This document shows positions 1 through 10,037 of a DNA stretch of 64,000 nucleotides, piece by piece; position 1 is the stretch's first letter; every line of letters starts with the position of its first letter. Under the pieces are notes generated by a model. It was not told the DNA's origin, did no database searches, and was given only the letters and a program-made list of their open reading frames with translations. This DNA comes from Metabacillus arenae (GTDB lineage: Bacteria; Bacillota; Bacilli; Bacillales; Bacillaceae). The translations under genes were made by a program, and so were the position numbers. The stretch lies in NCBI RefSeq assembly GCF_014773385.1, contig NZ_JACXAI010000004.1:62001-126000 (forward strand). The letters are read 5' to 3'.

Positions 1-1313
1 TCATCATAAAGAAAAGCGTTCACCTCAAAATTCAGTTTAAAGCTTCTAAGATCAATGTTTGCTGTCCCGACTGAAGAAACTTGTTCATCTACAATGATTG
101 TTTTTGCATGGATAAATCCATTTTCATAAATGTGAACACTTGCACCAGCTTTTAGCATCTCCCCAATATAGGAAAGTGTTGCCCAATAAACAAAGGGGTG
201 ATCAGGTTTATTGGGAATCATAATTCTGACTTCTACACCTGTTAAACAAGCGATTCTTAGGACATCGAGCAAACTAGTATCAGGAATAAAGTATGGTGTT
301 TGAATGAACACCTTCCTTTTGGCGGAAGAAATCATTTTAATATAGCCATTTTTTATTTGCTCCCACTCTTCATCTGGCCCGCTTGTAACGATTTGCATTC
401 CGACCTCGCCATTTGACTTGTATTCTGGAAAGTAGTCTGGACGATAAGGAATATCATGGCGATGTGATGCCTGATTCCAGTCTAAGATAAATCGTGTTTG
501 AATAGCATGAACAGCCGTTCCTTTTATTCTTAAATGAGTATCTCTCCAATAACCAAACTTTGGATTCAATCCGAGGTACTCATCCCCAACGTTAAATCCG
601 CCCACGTAGCCAATCTTCCCATCAATAATAACAAGCTTGCGGTGATTTCGATAATTCAGCCGAAGATTAATTAGAGGAAGCTTAGATGGGAAAAAGACTT
701 CAACTAAGCCTCCAGCACTACGCAGTTCTTTAAAAAAACCTTTCGTTAAGCTTCTTGAGCCAAGCTCATCATATAAAACCTTTACATCAACGCCTTCTTT
801 TGCCTTTTTCGTAAGCGCTGCAATGAGTTTTTTACTGAGCTCATCCCTTCTAATAATGTAATATTGCAGATGAATTTGATGCTTTGCATTCTCAATATCC
901 TGAAAAAGACGATCAAATTTCAGTTTCCCGTCATTGAATATCTCCACGGTGTTATCCTCGGTCAAAACAGCATGATTGTTCGTTAAGTGCATATATATTA
1001 ACTCGCGGCTATCTTTTGTTGCTTGATTTCTAAAATGGAATTGGTCTGAACCAAGCATTTCTAATTGAGATCTTAAAAGCTTTTCAATCCCGATTTTTTT
1101 TCGATCGTCCCACTTAAAAAGAGGATGCCGGCTCAAGTTTTGCCCAAATAGAAGGTACAACAAAAAGCCAAGTACAGGAATAAAGAATAAGACCAATAAC
1201 CAAGCCCAAGAGGAAGGGGCATCCCGCCGCTCACGGAAAATCACAACAATTGCAAATACGATATTTAAAAATATTATAAATCCCAGCAGGAAAGATGTGA
1301 CGTTTGTGTCCAT
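1..1313 (-). CDS. cls: Cardiolipin synthase, C-terminus cut by window edge
   Basis: Membrane phospholipase-D-family enzyme that condenses two phosphatidylglycerols into cardiolipin. The reading frame starts at an ATG at 1313 and is open through the left edge, giving about 437 residues; family members are usually near 480-500, so only the tail is missing. Two hydrophobic N-terminal segments (about residues 5-25 and 35-57) precede the catalytic part. Both HKD motifs are readable: HRKLVIIDG, followed by GYVGGFN, and later HAKTIIVDE, followed by VGTANID. The sequence HQIHLQYYIIR typical of Cls lies before the first HKD. Transcribed away from the exporter genes on its right. Bacilli often have several Cls paralogues and I cannot say which one this is. 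Confidence 0.93.
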   Translation of the reverse strand, partial: MDTNVTSFLLGFIIFLNIVFAIVVIFRERRDAPSSWAWLLVLFFIPVLGFLLYLLFGQNLSRHPLFKWDDRKKIGIEKLLRSQLEMLGSDQFHFRNQATKDSRELIYMHLTNNHAVLTEDNTVEIFNDGKLKFDRLFQDIENAKHQIHLQYYIIRRDELSKKLIAALTKKAKEGVDVKVLYDELGSRSLTKGFFKELRSAGGLVEVFFPSKLPLINLRLNYRNHRKLVIIDGKIGYVGGFNVGDEYLGLNPKFGYWRDTHLRIKGTAVHAIQTRFILDWNQASHRHDIPYRPDYFPEYKSNGEVGMQIVTSGPDEEWEQIKNGYIKMISSAKRKVFIQTPYFIPDTSLLDVLRIACLTGVEVRIMIPNKPDHPFVYWATLSYIGEMLKAGASVHIYENGFIHAKTIIVDEQVSSVGTANIDLRSFKLNFEVNAFLYD

Positions 1314-1601
1314 AATAAATCCTCACTCAGTAAATAATCTTATTTTTAGTATAACGAAGAATGGTTTTCATTAAAAAGAAAGGAAATGAAATAATGGCAT
1401 ATTATATAGTAACATATAACAGTTTTGGAAATAAGCAAGGATATTATTAACAAAAAAGATTTTCTTGGATGCCGATTAGTTTATTCTGAACTTTTCGGTT
1501 TTTTTTCCATTTAACCTACTCAAATTGATAATTTACTTTGTATCCATTAAACTGAAAAATAAATAGAGCTATCCCTAGCTTGTACAGTTCGGAGAGATAT
1601 T

Positions 1602-2363
1602 ATGGAAAATCAAGCTAACTTTACATACAAAATTATGGAGGTGTGCCTGCTAGCGGGTAAAATTATGCTTGTTAGCGGCGCAGAAACCTATAGGGTAGAA
1701 GATACGATGATGCGTATTGCGGCTTCTTTTGGAATCAAACAATCTCATAGTTATGTCACACCAACAGGGATTATTTTTTCAATAGAGGGTTCTGAACCGA
1801 CTAAGACAAAATTGATCAGAATAATGGAACGGACAACTGATCTTGAAAAAGTGACAATGGTCAATGCGATCTCCCGGAAAATAAGCGGCGGGGATTTATC
1901 CGTCCAGGAGGCATACGAGCTTTTGGAAGACATTGAGATGGCTAAACCAACATACTCCTTTATGGTTCGGCTTCTGTCTGCAACAATTGCAAGCGGGTGT
2001 TTTCTGATTATGTTTAAAGGAGGGTGGGGGGATTTCTTCCCTGCTGCCGTAACTGGTGGAATCGGTTTTCTTTCGGTGGTTTATTTTCATCGGGTTATCC
2101 CAATTAAATTTTTTGCGGAATTTTTGTCTGCGTTTATTATTGGGTTGCTTTCCTTCCTTTTCATAAAAATAGGTGCCGGATATCAGCTGGATAAAATCAT
2201 AATCGGGTCAGTTATGCCTCTAGTGCCAGGACTTTTAATTACAAATGCAGTTAGGGATTTAATGATGGGTCATTTACTATCAGGATTGTCCAAAGGAGCA
2301 GAAGCCTTTTTAACCGCTTTTGCAATTGGCTCAGGGATTGCTGTTGTTTTTACGTTTTTATAG
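1602..2363 (+). CDS. Threonine/serine exporter ThrE, large-domain subunit (YjjP-like, DUF1212)
   Basis: 253-residue membrane protein of the ThrE/YjjP family, which exports threonine/serine or related small acids. The N-terminal ~110 residues are soluble and carry the family signature GAETYRVEDTM. The C-terminal half has about four to five hydrophobic segments, including MPLVPGLLITNAVRD, the ThrE membrane motif. In corynebacterial ThrE both halves are fused; here the second half is the next gene, 18 bp downstream, so the two presumably form one transporter. The start ATG at 1602 follows a GGAGAGATATT ribosome site. The substrate is inferred from the family only. Confidence 0.85.
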   Translation: MENQANFTYKIMEVCLLAGKIMLVSGAETYRVEDTMMRIAASFGIKQSHSYVTPTGIIFSIEGSEPTKTKLIRIMERTTDLEKVTMVNAISRKISGGDLSVQEAYELLEDIEMAKPTYSFMVRLLSATIASGCFLIMFKGGWGDFFPAAVTGGIGFLSVVYFHRVIPIKFFAEFLSAFIIGLLSFLFIKIGAGYQLDKIIIGSVMPLVPGLLITNAVRDLMMGHLLSGLSKGAEAFLTAFAIGSGIAVVFTFL

Positions 2364-2381
2364 GAAGGGAGGAGAAAAGCT

Positions 2382-2825
2382 ATGTATATTTTAGAACAGC
2401 TTATCACTAGTTTTATTTCCTCTGCAGCCTTCGGGTTAATCTTTCACGCACCAAAGAATTCTCTTCTAAAATGCGGTTTCGTTGGCATGGCGGGCTGGAT
2501 GATTTATATCCTTATGGTTCAAAAAGAAATAGACACAGTCATGGCCACGGTGGTTGCCGCTTTTTTTGTTGCTGTTACGAGCCAAATTTTTGCCAAGATG
2601 TATAAAACACCAATTATTATTTTTAGTGTAGCTGGCATTATCCCGCTTGTACCTGGGGGAATGGCCTATGATGCGATGAGAAATTTCGTAGAGAATGATT
2701 ACAATATTGCCATCAGCTTAGCAGCTAAAGCATTTATGATATCAGGTTCGATTGCCGTTGGGCTTGTTTTCTCAGAAGTGATCAACCAGGTGTATAGGAG
2801 ATGGCAGCTTCGTTTTAAAAACTAG
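2382..2825 (+). CDS. Threonine/serine exporter small subunit (YjjB-like, DUF3815)
   Basis: 147-residue, almost entirely hydrophobic protein with about four to five membrane segments. It carries the ThrE-type motif IIPLVPGGMAYDAMR (about residues 86-100), which parallels PLVPGLLITNAVRD in the preceding gene. It is the partner of the YjjP-like protein 18 bp upstream, preceded by GGAAGGGAGGAGAAAGC. Together they make a split ThrE exporter. No clear terminator follows. Confidence 0.85.
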   Translation: MYILEQLITSFISSAAFGLIFHAPKNSLLKCGFVGMAGWMIYILMVQKEIDTVMATVVAAFFVAVTSQIFAKMYKTPIIIFSVAGIIPLVPGGMAYDAMRNFVENDYNIAISLAAKAFMISGSIAVGLVFSEVINQVYRRWQLRFKN

Positions 2826-3219
2826 GAATATTTGCAAACGATTGTATTTTGATTGTAAGGGGCTGTTTAATATGGGCAATTGATCGGTCGCCAATTGTCT
2901 TATCCAGCCTCTGCCTTTCCTCTCATCAATTACAACAACGTCTTGAGAAAATACCAAAAGCCTAAAAATAACATCTACGTTGGTTGAATTTATCGTTTTA
3001 GGAAAAGAAGTACGTGTGTTTGCATTTTTAGTTTTACTTAATTTACGTTTAAGTGATACTATTAGAATATCAATATTCCTCTTTAACACAAGCTCCTTTT
3101 TGGTAAATTTTTTTACCTCACCTTTCAATTAATCTATTTCCAATTATGTTACATTTAACGTAAATAAAGCAAACCTTCCATTAAAACAAGAAAAATAGTA
3201 AAGGAACAAGTGGTGTCTT
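2826..3219. other. Intergenic region upstream of the Wadjet operon
   Basis: About 390 bp, AT-rich, between the exporter genes and jetA. An open minus-strand frame crosses it but overlaps the end of the exporter gene and has no recognisable product, so I do not call it. The promoter for the Wadjet operon should lie here; I could not pick a convincing -35/-10 pair. A weak ribosome site (AAAGGAACAAG) precedes jetA. Confidence 0.5.
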
Positions 3220-4710
3220 ATGGACGAAAAGCTCTTTAAACCGATTACTGAAGCAACATATCTAACAACTGAAAATGCTTGGCGGTACAGGACAATACTA
3301 AGATATTTTTATGAGCAGCACGAAAGAATGAGACAGTATCTTTTTCCAGAAGAAGTGATAGAGTATTTAAACACATTTGAGGCATTTCAAAGCTACACCG
3401 AAGAAATGCTTCAGCATGATTTAGAGCAGCTTGTAAAGTGGAAAAACTTGATTGCTAGACAAGAAACGGGAAAAGTAAAAACAATAGAAGAGTTTAAAAA
3501 GAAACGATTTCGCTACCAATGCAGCCCTTATACAGTTGAGATTGAACGGATGGTGAAGTCACTAGAAAAGCTTGGGGATTCCTTTGGCGGCTCATTAGAA
3601 AGAACGTTGTTTGAGCGGCTCTATGAAACTTTGAGAAAATGCAATACCTTAATTACCCAAACCCAAGAGCCGAGTGATGAAGAAGTATTCAGGGTGTGGG
3701 AGGATGTTTTTGACTACTTTAGAAAGCTTATTCAAAATTCAGCAGATTATATTGCTTATATAAACAGCGAGAATATTGAAGAAAGAATGATGACTGAGGC
3801 TTTTCTTGCTTACAAAGATGCGTTTACAGAATATTTACGTGATTTTATTATTTCCTTACAGCAAACATCTCTAAATATTGAATTCCTTCTTCAGAATATG
3901 GATCAAGACCTTTTGAAAAAAATGATCGGTAAGGTTATCAAGCATCAGCTGAAAATTCCTAGACTTGAAGACGTCGCATTAGACCCAAAACGGTTGATGG
4001 AGGAACACCTGCAAAGCTGGGATAGTCTGAAGACTTGGTTTTTAGGAAAAGATGGACATCTTAGTGAATTGGAAATGCTTCAGGATAAAACGAATGAAAC
4101 GATTCGCCGGATGACAAGATTTGCCCAACGATTAGGCGAAAAACACCATAACCTAAGAAGCCGAAAAACAGATTATCTTCATTTGGCAGGTTGGTTTTCA
4201 ACGTTTGATGAGTTAGACGAAGCTCACAAGCTTTCTTCCGTAGTGTTTGGTGTTTTTCATACGAAACATATATTTGCGGGCGTTAAGAAATCTGAAGATA
4301 TATATGTTGATATATGGGATGAAGTTCCAACCACACTTTCTGTTAAGCCAAGAATTCGGCAATATCGTGAAAAGACAAAACCGAGTGCATTAGCAGACCA
4401 TAAGCTTGAAAAAGAAATGATGTTAAATGAATATTTAACAAAAAAAGAGCAGGAACAAAAAATTCTTCAGCAATTAATGACTGGAAATAAAATTATTTTT
4501 AATGAATTACCTGAAATTGAAGGCTCTACTCGAAAAACTCTTTTAGCGTGGCTGGGAAAAGCATTGGGGAATAAAAATCAAATCGCAAAAATTGAAACAG
4601 GAAAAAAGATAAAAGTTGTCAGAGTCGACTCTTCGACAATTACTTTGAGATCAAAAGATGGTGAATTACAAATGCCCAATTTTGAAATTGAGTTTCTTGA
4701 TAAGGAGTAG
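3220..4710 (+). CDS. jetA: Wadjet type II JetA (TIGR02677/DUF2397, kleisin-like)
   Basis: 496-residue soluble, charged, mostly helical protein matching the TIGR02677/DUF2397 family by its N-terminal pattern (LTTENAWRYRTILRYFY) and by its position as first gene of a four-gene set whose other members are recognisable. In Wadjet systems JetA is the kleisin-like (MukF-like) subunit that bridges the SMC heads and, with JetB, JetC and JetD, forms a loop-extruding complex that cleaves circular plasmids. Six bases separate it from jetB, so one transcript is likely. The family call rests on recognised sequence pattern plus context; no profile search was possible. Confidence 0.88.
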   Translation: MDEKLFKPITEATYLTTENAWRYRTILRYFYEQHERMRQYLFPEEVIEYLNTFEAFQSYTEEMLQHDLEQLVKWKNLIARQETGKVKTIEEFKKKRFRYQCSPYTVEIERMVKSLEKLGDSFGGSLERTLFERLYETLRKCNTLITQTQEPSDEEVFRVWEDVFDYFRKLIQNSADYIAYINSENIEERMMTEAFLAYKDAFTEYLRDFIISLQQTSLNIEFLLQNMDQDLLKKMIGKVIKHQLKIPRLEDVALDPKRLMEEHLQSWDSLKTWFLGKDGHLSELEMLQDKTNETIRRMTRFAQRLGEKHHNLRSRKTDYLHLAGWFSTFDELDEAHKLSSVVFGVFHTKHIFAGVKKSEDIYVDIWDEVPTTLSVKPRIRQYREKTKPSALADHKLEKEMMLNEYLTKKEQEQKILQQLMTGNKIIFNELPEIEGSTRKTLLAWLGKALGNKNQIAKIETGKKIKVVRVDSSTITLRSKDGELQMPNFEIEFLDKE

Positions 4711-4716
4711 GAACGA

Positions 4717-5877
4717 ATGGAACAAGCAAAAGGATTTGATGAAAAGACCCAAGAAGCAATGGAGATTTTATTCGAGAATTTTTGGATTATCCGCTCGGAA
4801 GCTCCTGAAATTTACCAGCTAGTACGTGAACGTGAACATGCTTTGAGAAGATATATTTCTGAAAAATTTGGGTTTCGCTTAATTGTCCATCAGTATTTCA
4901 TTAAATTGGAAAAAATCCCAGTAAAACCTGAAAGCTGGATGGGGATTCAAAAGTTCAGTAAACCAATGGACTATTCGCTTTTCTGTTGTTTACTAGCATT
5001 TTTAGAGAGTAAGTCTATTGATGAACAATTTCTACTTTCAGAGCTATGTGAAGATTTGCAAGCCATTTATCCAGGAACGATTAACATTGATTGGACAAAC
5101 TATGAGCACCGTAAATCACTAATTCGGGTATTATCCGTTGCAAAGGATTGTAAGCTTTTAAAGCTAATTGATGGAGAGATTGAAGATTTTGGTCATGACA
5201 AGCAGCAGGAAGTACTTTATGAAGTTCCGGTTGTATCCCGATACTTTATGAGATCATATCCAAAGGATTTATTTAAATTTCAATCGATTGACGAAATTTT
5301 AGACCAAGAATGGCAGAATTCTTCAACAGAAATGAGAAGGCAGCGCGTCTATCGAAAGCTGTTTCTATCTCCTGTTACTTACAGAGAGGTGCTGGATGAT
5401 TCTGATTTTTATTATCTTCGTAATTTTCGTAATCGGATCAGAGAGGACATTGAAGAGCATACTGACTATCAATTTGAACTGTATAAAAATGCCGCACTAT
5501 TGACAATGAATGAAAAGAAGAGCAGATTTACGCTTTTTCCAGATCAAAAAGCAGTAATGGATATTGTCATGCACTTATCGGGAATTATCAGAGAAAATCT
5601 TGGCCAATTTCCTCCTAATGAGTTTGGAATCCTCAGATTGACTAGTACAGACTTTGAAATGATCCTTAAAAAATGTGTCACGCAATTTAAAAGCGGTTGG
5701 AGTAAATCTTATCGCGAGGCACCATTACGTCAGCTTGCAAAAGAACTGCTTGAAGTGATGGGGGAATGGAAAATGGCAGATGTTGATGAAGAAACAGATA
5801 TGATTTTGATCTATCCTTTAGTAGGGAGAATTGTTGGGAAATATCCATCAGATTATGATTGGGGGGAAGAGACTTGA
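4717..5877 (+). CDS. jetB: Wadjet type II JetB (TIGR02678/DUF2398, KITE-like)
   Basis: 386-residue soluble protein of the TIGR02678/DUF2398 family, second gene of the Wadjet operon. JetB is the KITE/MukE-like winged-helix subunit that associates with the kleisin JetA. The family-like N-terminus is visible (AMEILFENFWIIRSEAPEIYQLVREREHALRRYI, positions about 15-48 in pieces), and the middle contains a long basic helical part. The ribosome site GGAGTAGGAAC precedes the ATG. Its stop TGA overlaps the jetC TTG start, implying translational coupling. No sign of truncation. Confidence 0.87.
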   Translation: MEQAKGFDEKTQEAMEILFENFWIIRSEAPEIYQLVREREHALRRYISEKFGFRLIVHQYFIKLEKIPVKPESWMGIQKFSKPMDYSLFCCLLAFLESKSIDEQFLLSELCEDLQAIYPGTINIDWTNYEHRKSLIRVLSVAKDCKLLKLIDGEIEDFGHDKQQEVLYEVPVVSRYFMRSYPKDLFKFQSIDEILDQEWQNSSTEMRRQRVYRKLFLSPVTYREVLDDSDFYYLRNFRNRIREDIEEHTDYQFELYKNAALLTMNEKKSRFTLFPDQKAVMDIVMHLSGIIRENLGQFPPNEFGILRLTSTDFEMILKKCVTQFKSGWSKSYREAPLRQLAKELLEVMGEWKMADVDEETDMILIYPLVGRIVGKYPSDYDWGEET

Positions 5878-8800
5878 CAAATGAAAACCAATGGCAAATG
5901 AACCGTGCCGGAGTGGTTAATTTCTGGTATTACGATGAAGAAACCTTTCACTTTTCCGATGGAAAATTGCTGCTCAGAGGAAGCAATGGATCAGGAAAAT
6001 CTGTAACGATGCAAAGCTTTCTTCCTGTCTTACTTGACGGAAGAAAAAGCCCTGACCGTCTAGATCCTTTTGGATCAAAGGCAAGGAAAATGGATGACTA
6101 TTTATTAGGGGAAAAAGATGTAACGGGCAGAGACGAACGGACTGGCTATTTGTTCATTGAATACAAACGAAAAACGACAAATCAATATATCACTACTGGA
6201 ATTGGCCTTCGGGCAAAACGGCACAAACAGATGGACTTCTGGGGATTTGTCATAACAGACAATCGCCGGGTAGGCCGTGATTTTTCCTTATATAAAGAAG
6301 AAGGTCAAGGTTCAAATACTCAAAAAATTCCCTTAACAAGAAAAGAACTTGAAGCAGGTATTGGGGAAGGTGGAAAGGTTGTTCAAACCCAAAAGGAATA
6401 CATGGCCCTTGTTAATAAGCATGTATTCGGATTTGAATCTGTAGAAGCATATGATGAACTGATAAAACTGCTTATCCAGTTGAGAAGTCCAAAACTATCG
6501 AAGGACTTTAAACCTACAGTCATATACGGAATCTTAGAAGATTCCCTGCCAGAGCTTGTGGATGAAGAATTACGACCACTTTCAGATACGATTGAAAACA
6601 TGGATCAAACGAAACAACAGCTTGAACAGCTTGAGCGTGATCAAGAATCTTTGGAGAGGCTATGTAATCAATACCACTCCTATAATGAATTTTTACTAGC
6701 AGAAAAGGCCACAGAGTTTGTTAAAGCAAGCCAGGTTGTGAAGAAAAAGACAGAAGAAGAAAAGACGATTCGACAACTGCTGACAGAGATGGAGACTAAA
6801 AAAGAAACCTTAATCAAGGAAGAAGAAGTTCTTAAGCAGGAAAAAGATGTTTTTGGAGAAACGATGAAACAGCTTGAGAATCATGAAGTGTTTGATGCTG
6901 AAAAAGAAAAACTACATGTTGAAGAGAAAATTGCCCTTCTAAAGAAGGAAGAATCAACGAAAGAATCTCTTATTGATGGAAAAGAGAAAAAAGAACGAGA
7001 GCTTAAAGAAACCTATCAGAAACAAGCTGATGAAAAAGCACAGCTGGAAGAAGATATTAAATCCTTATTAGAAGAACTTAAAGTATTTGCACTTGAAGCT
7101 TCCTATGAAGAGCACAAAGTCAATGCAGAAGATTTCCTTCGTCATATCGAAAAAGGTTTTGATTTTACAGTATGGAGAAAAGAGACGAGAGCATATGCTG
7201 CAACGATAAATCAGATTAAAAATACATGGCTGGTTTACAACAAAGAAAAGGGCAGATATGAAGATGCTAGCAGGGAACATGGTGAATCTCAAAAGCGCCT
7301 TGATGGATTAAGAGATGAGGCAGCTAAGTGGCAAAGGTTATTTGAAGAAGAAAAAGAGAAATTGTACAGCCATATGATTCGCTGGCTGGATCAAAACCCT
7401 CTTTTCGTAACGAAAGATGACCAAAGGCAGCAGTTGTCTCATCAAATCTATGAATTATATGAGCCATATAGCTTTGACGATATAAAAGCGGCCTATTCAA
7501 ACCGTTTTCAGGAATACCAACGTGTTTTTGGAGAAGAAAAACTAGACTTTTTACATGAAGTGAAATTATTAGAAGAGGAAATTCACAGTAAGGAGCTAGA
7601 ATTAGACAGCTGGAATAATCAAAGAGAGCCAGAACCGGATCAGCACCCACAGACGAAGGCGAATAGACTGAGATTAAAAGAAGAAAATGTACAGTTTGTA
7701 CCCTTTTATCAAGCTGTAGAGTTTCGTGCCGGTGTCTCCGAGGAGGATAGGGAAAGAATTGAGTCGGCTCTTTCTGTCTCAGGCCTATTGGATGCCCTTA
7801 TCGTCAGGAAAAGCGGCAAAGTTCAGGCAATCAAGCATGATAAGATCATACATTCCTTACCTCAGCAAGACAGGGATAAAACGTTATTGAGCATGCTTGA
7901 ACCAGATCTTCCTGAAGATTGTTTGTTATCAAAACAAGAAATTGAAGAGGTTCTTCTAAGTATTCAAGTTGAGGGGAAAATGGAAGCTTTCAGCAATGGA
8001 GTTGGAATCGATGGTCACTATACAATCGGATTGTTGAATGGGCATGCTCCAGTCCATGACCGCGCTCAATATATAGGTAGACAAGCCCGCCAAAGATATC
8101 GTCAGCAGCAAATCGAAAAATTACAAAGTGAGATATCCCATTTGCACAATGAAAAGCAGAAACTTCTTTCAAAAATAGAAGAAATTCAGGCAAAGTTAGT
8201 CAAATTAGTTGAAGCTATGAACCAGTTTCCTAAAGATAGTGATGTAAAAGAAGCCTTTAATTCCCTTCATCAAAGTCGCCAAAGTATTAGCTATATGGAA
8301 AAAGAGGTTGAAGTTAAAAATCAAAAAATGAAACAAATTTTCTCACAATGGGAAAAAATAAGGATTGAATTAAATACCTTGTCTAAAGGGATAAATCTTG
8401 AGTTCTCGGAACTTTCTTATCAGGCTGCTTTTGAATCAATGGATTTCTATCAATCTGAGTTAAATCAATTAGAGATTCAGTATACTAAAATGGTTGAAAA
8501 GCATAAGAATCTTTTGAATCTTAAGGACAATCTGGAAGGTATTTCTGAAGACATTTTGCACATGAAAGGTGAGCAAAATATTATAATTGATCAATTAAAG
8601 AAGCATCAGCTGAAGGTAGAGCAGCTAGAGAAGCAGTTGGTTCAACTGGGAGCAGAAGATATTCGCAGGCAAATTAAAGAAGTAACATCGTCATTAGCAA
8701 AGATTAATCAGAGACTCCCTGAACTCGTGAGGTTGTTTGCGACCAATGAATCAGAAATGAAGCAGATGTATAAAAATGTTGATTCTGTTTCAATAGATTT

Positions 8801-10037
8801 GGAAGCTCTAAGAGAAATTTACCTTCTATGGGAAGGTGTGTTTATTGAAGAACTAAAACTCGGTTTAGTTCAAAGTGATGAAGAAATAAAGGCCGAAGAA
8901 ACAATCCTTCAGGCAAAGCAGCTTCAAAAGCAATATGCTGAGCTGGTCAAAAAAGAGACACGCGCCTCTGTTACTGACAAATTAATAAAAACCTTTTACC
9001 GTGAACAGCAAACACTTGTTGAGTACAGATTAACAGAAGAAAAAATACAAACAGAGCTTAATTTTACGGAAGATGTTAAACGATCAGACGAAATACAGAT
9101 GAAATACCATTCCCTTTTTGAAAAATCTGATCGAACCTCGTTAATCATGGAGTTCAAAGGACAGCGGGTAAGTCCATACCTTGTGTTGAAAGAGCTTAAG
9201 GATGATATTTTAGTACAAAAAGAGGTTTTAAATGATACAGATCGTGAATTATATGAAGAGATTATTTTAAATAATGTGGGCAGAATCATTCGAGCAAGAA
9301 TCCAGAGAGCTGAAAGATGGGTTAAGAAAATAAATGATTTAATGGAGAAAAGAGATACTTCTTCTGGTTTAACATTTTCGATTAAATGGAGGCCTAAAAC
9401 TGCTGAAGCTGAAGAAGAAATGGATACAAAGGATCTAGTTGATTTGTTGAGGTCCGACCCTCGACTATTAAAATTAGAAGATATGCAGCGGGTAACCACT
9501 CATTTCCGCTCTAAGATTACAAGAGCTAGAGACCTTTCGTTGTCAGAAGGCTATGGGACAACATTACATCAAGTAATCAAAGAAATCCTTGATTACAGAA
9601 GGTGGTTCACTTTTACGCTTTATTTTAAGAGAGAAGGGGAAGCAAAGAAAGAACTGACAAATCATGTGTTCTTTACATTTAGTGGTGGTGAAAAGGCAAT
9701 GGCCATGTATATACCATTATTTTCGGCTGCCTACTCAAGGTACCAAGAGGCCGATGAAAATGCCCCATATATTATTTCATTGGATGAAGCCTTTGCGGGA
9801 GTGGATGAAAACAATATCAGGGATATGTTTGAACTTGTTGAGGAGCTGGAATTTAACTATATTATGAATTCACAGGCACTATGGGGGGACTATGACACAG
9901 TTTCGAATTTGTCAATTTGTGAACTAGTGCGCCCGAAAAACGCTCCTTTTGTAACAGTTATCCGATATTTATGGAACGGAACAAATAAGCGGCTTCTATT
10001 AGACGAAGTAGAATCTGAGGCAATACTTAAGGTGTGA
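5874..10037 (+). CDS. jetC: Wadjet type II JetC, SMC-like ATPase (TIGR02680)
   Basis: About 1387-residue SMC/MukB-like ATPase, motor of the Wadjet complex. The N-terminal head holds a Walker A (RGSNGSGKSVTMQ, about residues 35-47). Long charged coiled-coil arms fill about 230-1100. The C-terminal head has the ABC signature-like FSGGEKAMAMY, then Walker B IISLDEAFAGVD and a D-loop region. TTG at 5874 is preferred as start because GGGGGGAAGAGA sits just upstream and it overlaps the jetB stop (TTGA); an earlier in-frame TTG at 5859 lies inside that ribosome site. ATP binding and hydrolysis power DNA loop extrusion in characterised Wadjets; the frame here is intact. Confidence 0.93.
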   Translation: MTNENQWQMNRAGVVNFWYYDEETFHFSDGKLLLRGSNGSGKSVTMQSFLPVLLDGRKSPDRLDPFGSKARKMDDYLLGEKDVTGRDERTGYLFIEYKRKTTNQYITTGIGLRAKRHKQMDFWGFVITDNRRVGRDFSLYKEEGQGSNTQKIPLTRKELEAGIGEGGKVVQTQKEYMALVNKHVFGFESVEAYDELIKLLIQLRSPKLSKDFKPTVIYGILEDSLPELVDEELRPLSDTIENMDQTKQQLEQLERDQESLERLCNQYHSYNEFLLAEKATEFVKASQVVKKKTEEEKTIRQLLTEMETKKETLIKEEEVLKQEKDVFGETMKQLENHEVFDAEKEKLHVEEKIALLKKEESTKESLIDGKEKKERELKETYQKQADEKAQLEEDIKSLLEELKVFALEASYEEHKVNAEDFLRHIEKGFDFTVWRKETRAYAATINQIKNTWLVYNKEKGRYEDASREHGESQKRLDGLRDEAAKWQRLFEEEKEKLYSHMIRWLDQNPLFVTKDDQRQQLSHQIYELYEPYSFDDIKAAYSNRFQEYQRVFGEEKLDFLHEVKLLEEEIHSKELELDSWNNQREPEPDQHPQTKANRLRLKEENVQFVPFYQAVEFRAGVSEEDRERIESALSVSGLLDALIVRKSGKVQAIKHDKIIHSLPQQDRDKTLLSMLEPDLPEDCLLSKQEIEEVLLSIQVEGKMEAFSNGVGIDGHYTIGLLNGHAPVHDRAQYIGRQARQRYRQQQIEKLQSEISHLHNEKQKLLSKIEEIQAKLVKLVEAMNQFPKDSDVKEAFNSLHQSRQSISYMEKEVEVKNQKMKQIFSQWEKIRIELNTLSKGINLEFSELSYQAAFESMDFYQSELNQLEIQYTKMVEKHKNLLNLKDNLEGISEDILHMKGEQNIIIDQLKKHQLKVEQLEKQLVQLGAEDIRRQIKEVTSSLAKINQRLPELVRLFATNESEMKQMYKNVDSVSIDLEALREIYLLWEGVFIEELKLGLVQSDEEIKAEETILQAKQLQKQYAELVKKETRASVTDKLIKTFYREQQTLVEYRLTEEKIQTELNFTEDVKRSDEIQMKYHSLFEKSDRTSLIMEFKGQRVSPYLVLKELKDDILVQKEVLNDTDRELYEEIILNNVGRIIRARIQRAERWVKKINDLMEKRDTSSGLTFSIKWRPKTAEAEEEMDTKDLVDLLRSDPRLLKLEDMQRVTTHFRSKITRARDLSLSEGYGTTLHQVIKEILDYRRWFTFTLYFKREGEAKKELTNHVFFTFSGGEKAMAMYIPLFSAAYSRYQEADENAPYIISLDEAFAGVDENNIRDMFELVEELEFNYIMNSQALWGDYDTVSNLSICELVRPKNAPFVTVIRYLWNGTNKRLLLDEVESEAILKV

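Noticed and set aside
2772-3128. 118-codon minus-strand frame over the end of the ThrE small subunit and the gap before jetA
   Set aside because: Overlaps the end of a well-supported gene, no family resemblance, no convincing ribosome site; composition looks like translated AT-rich DNA.
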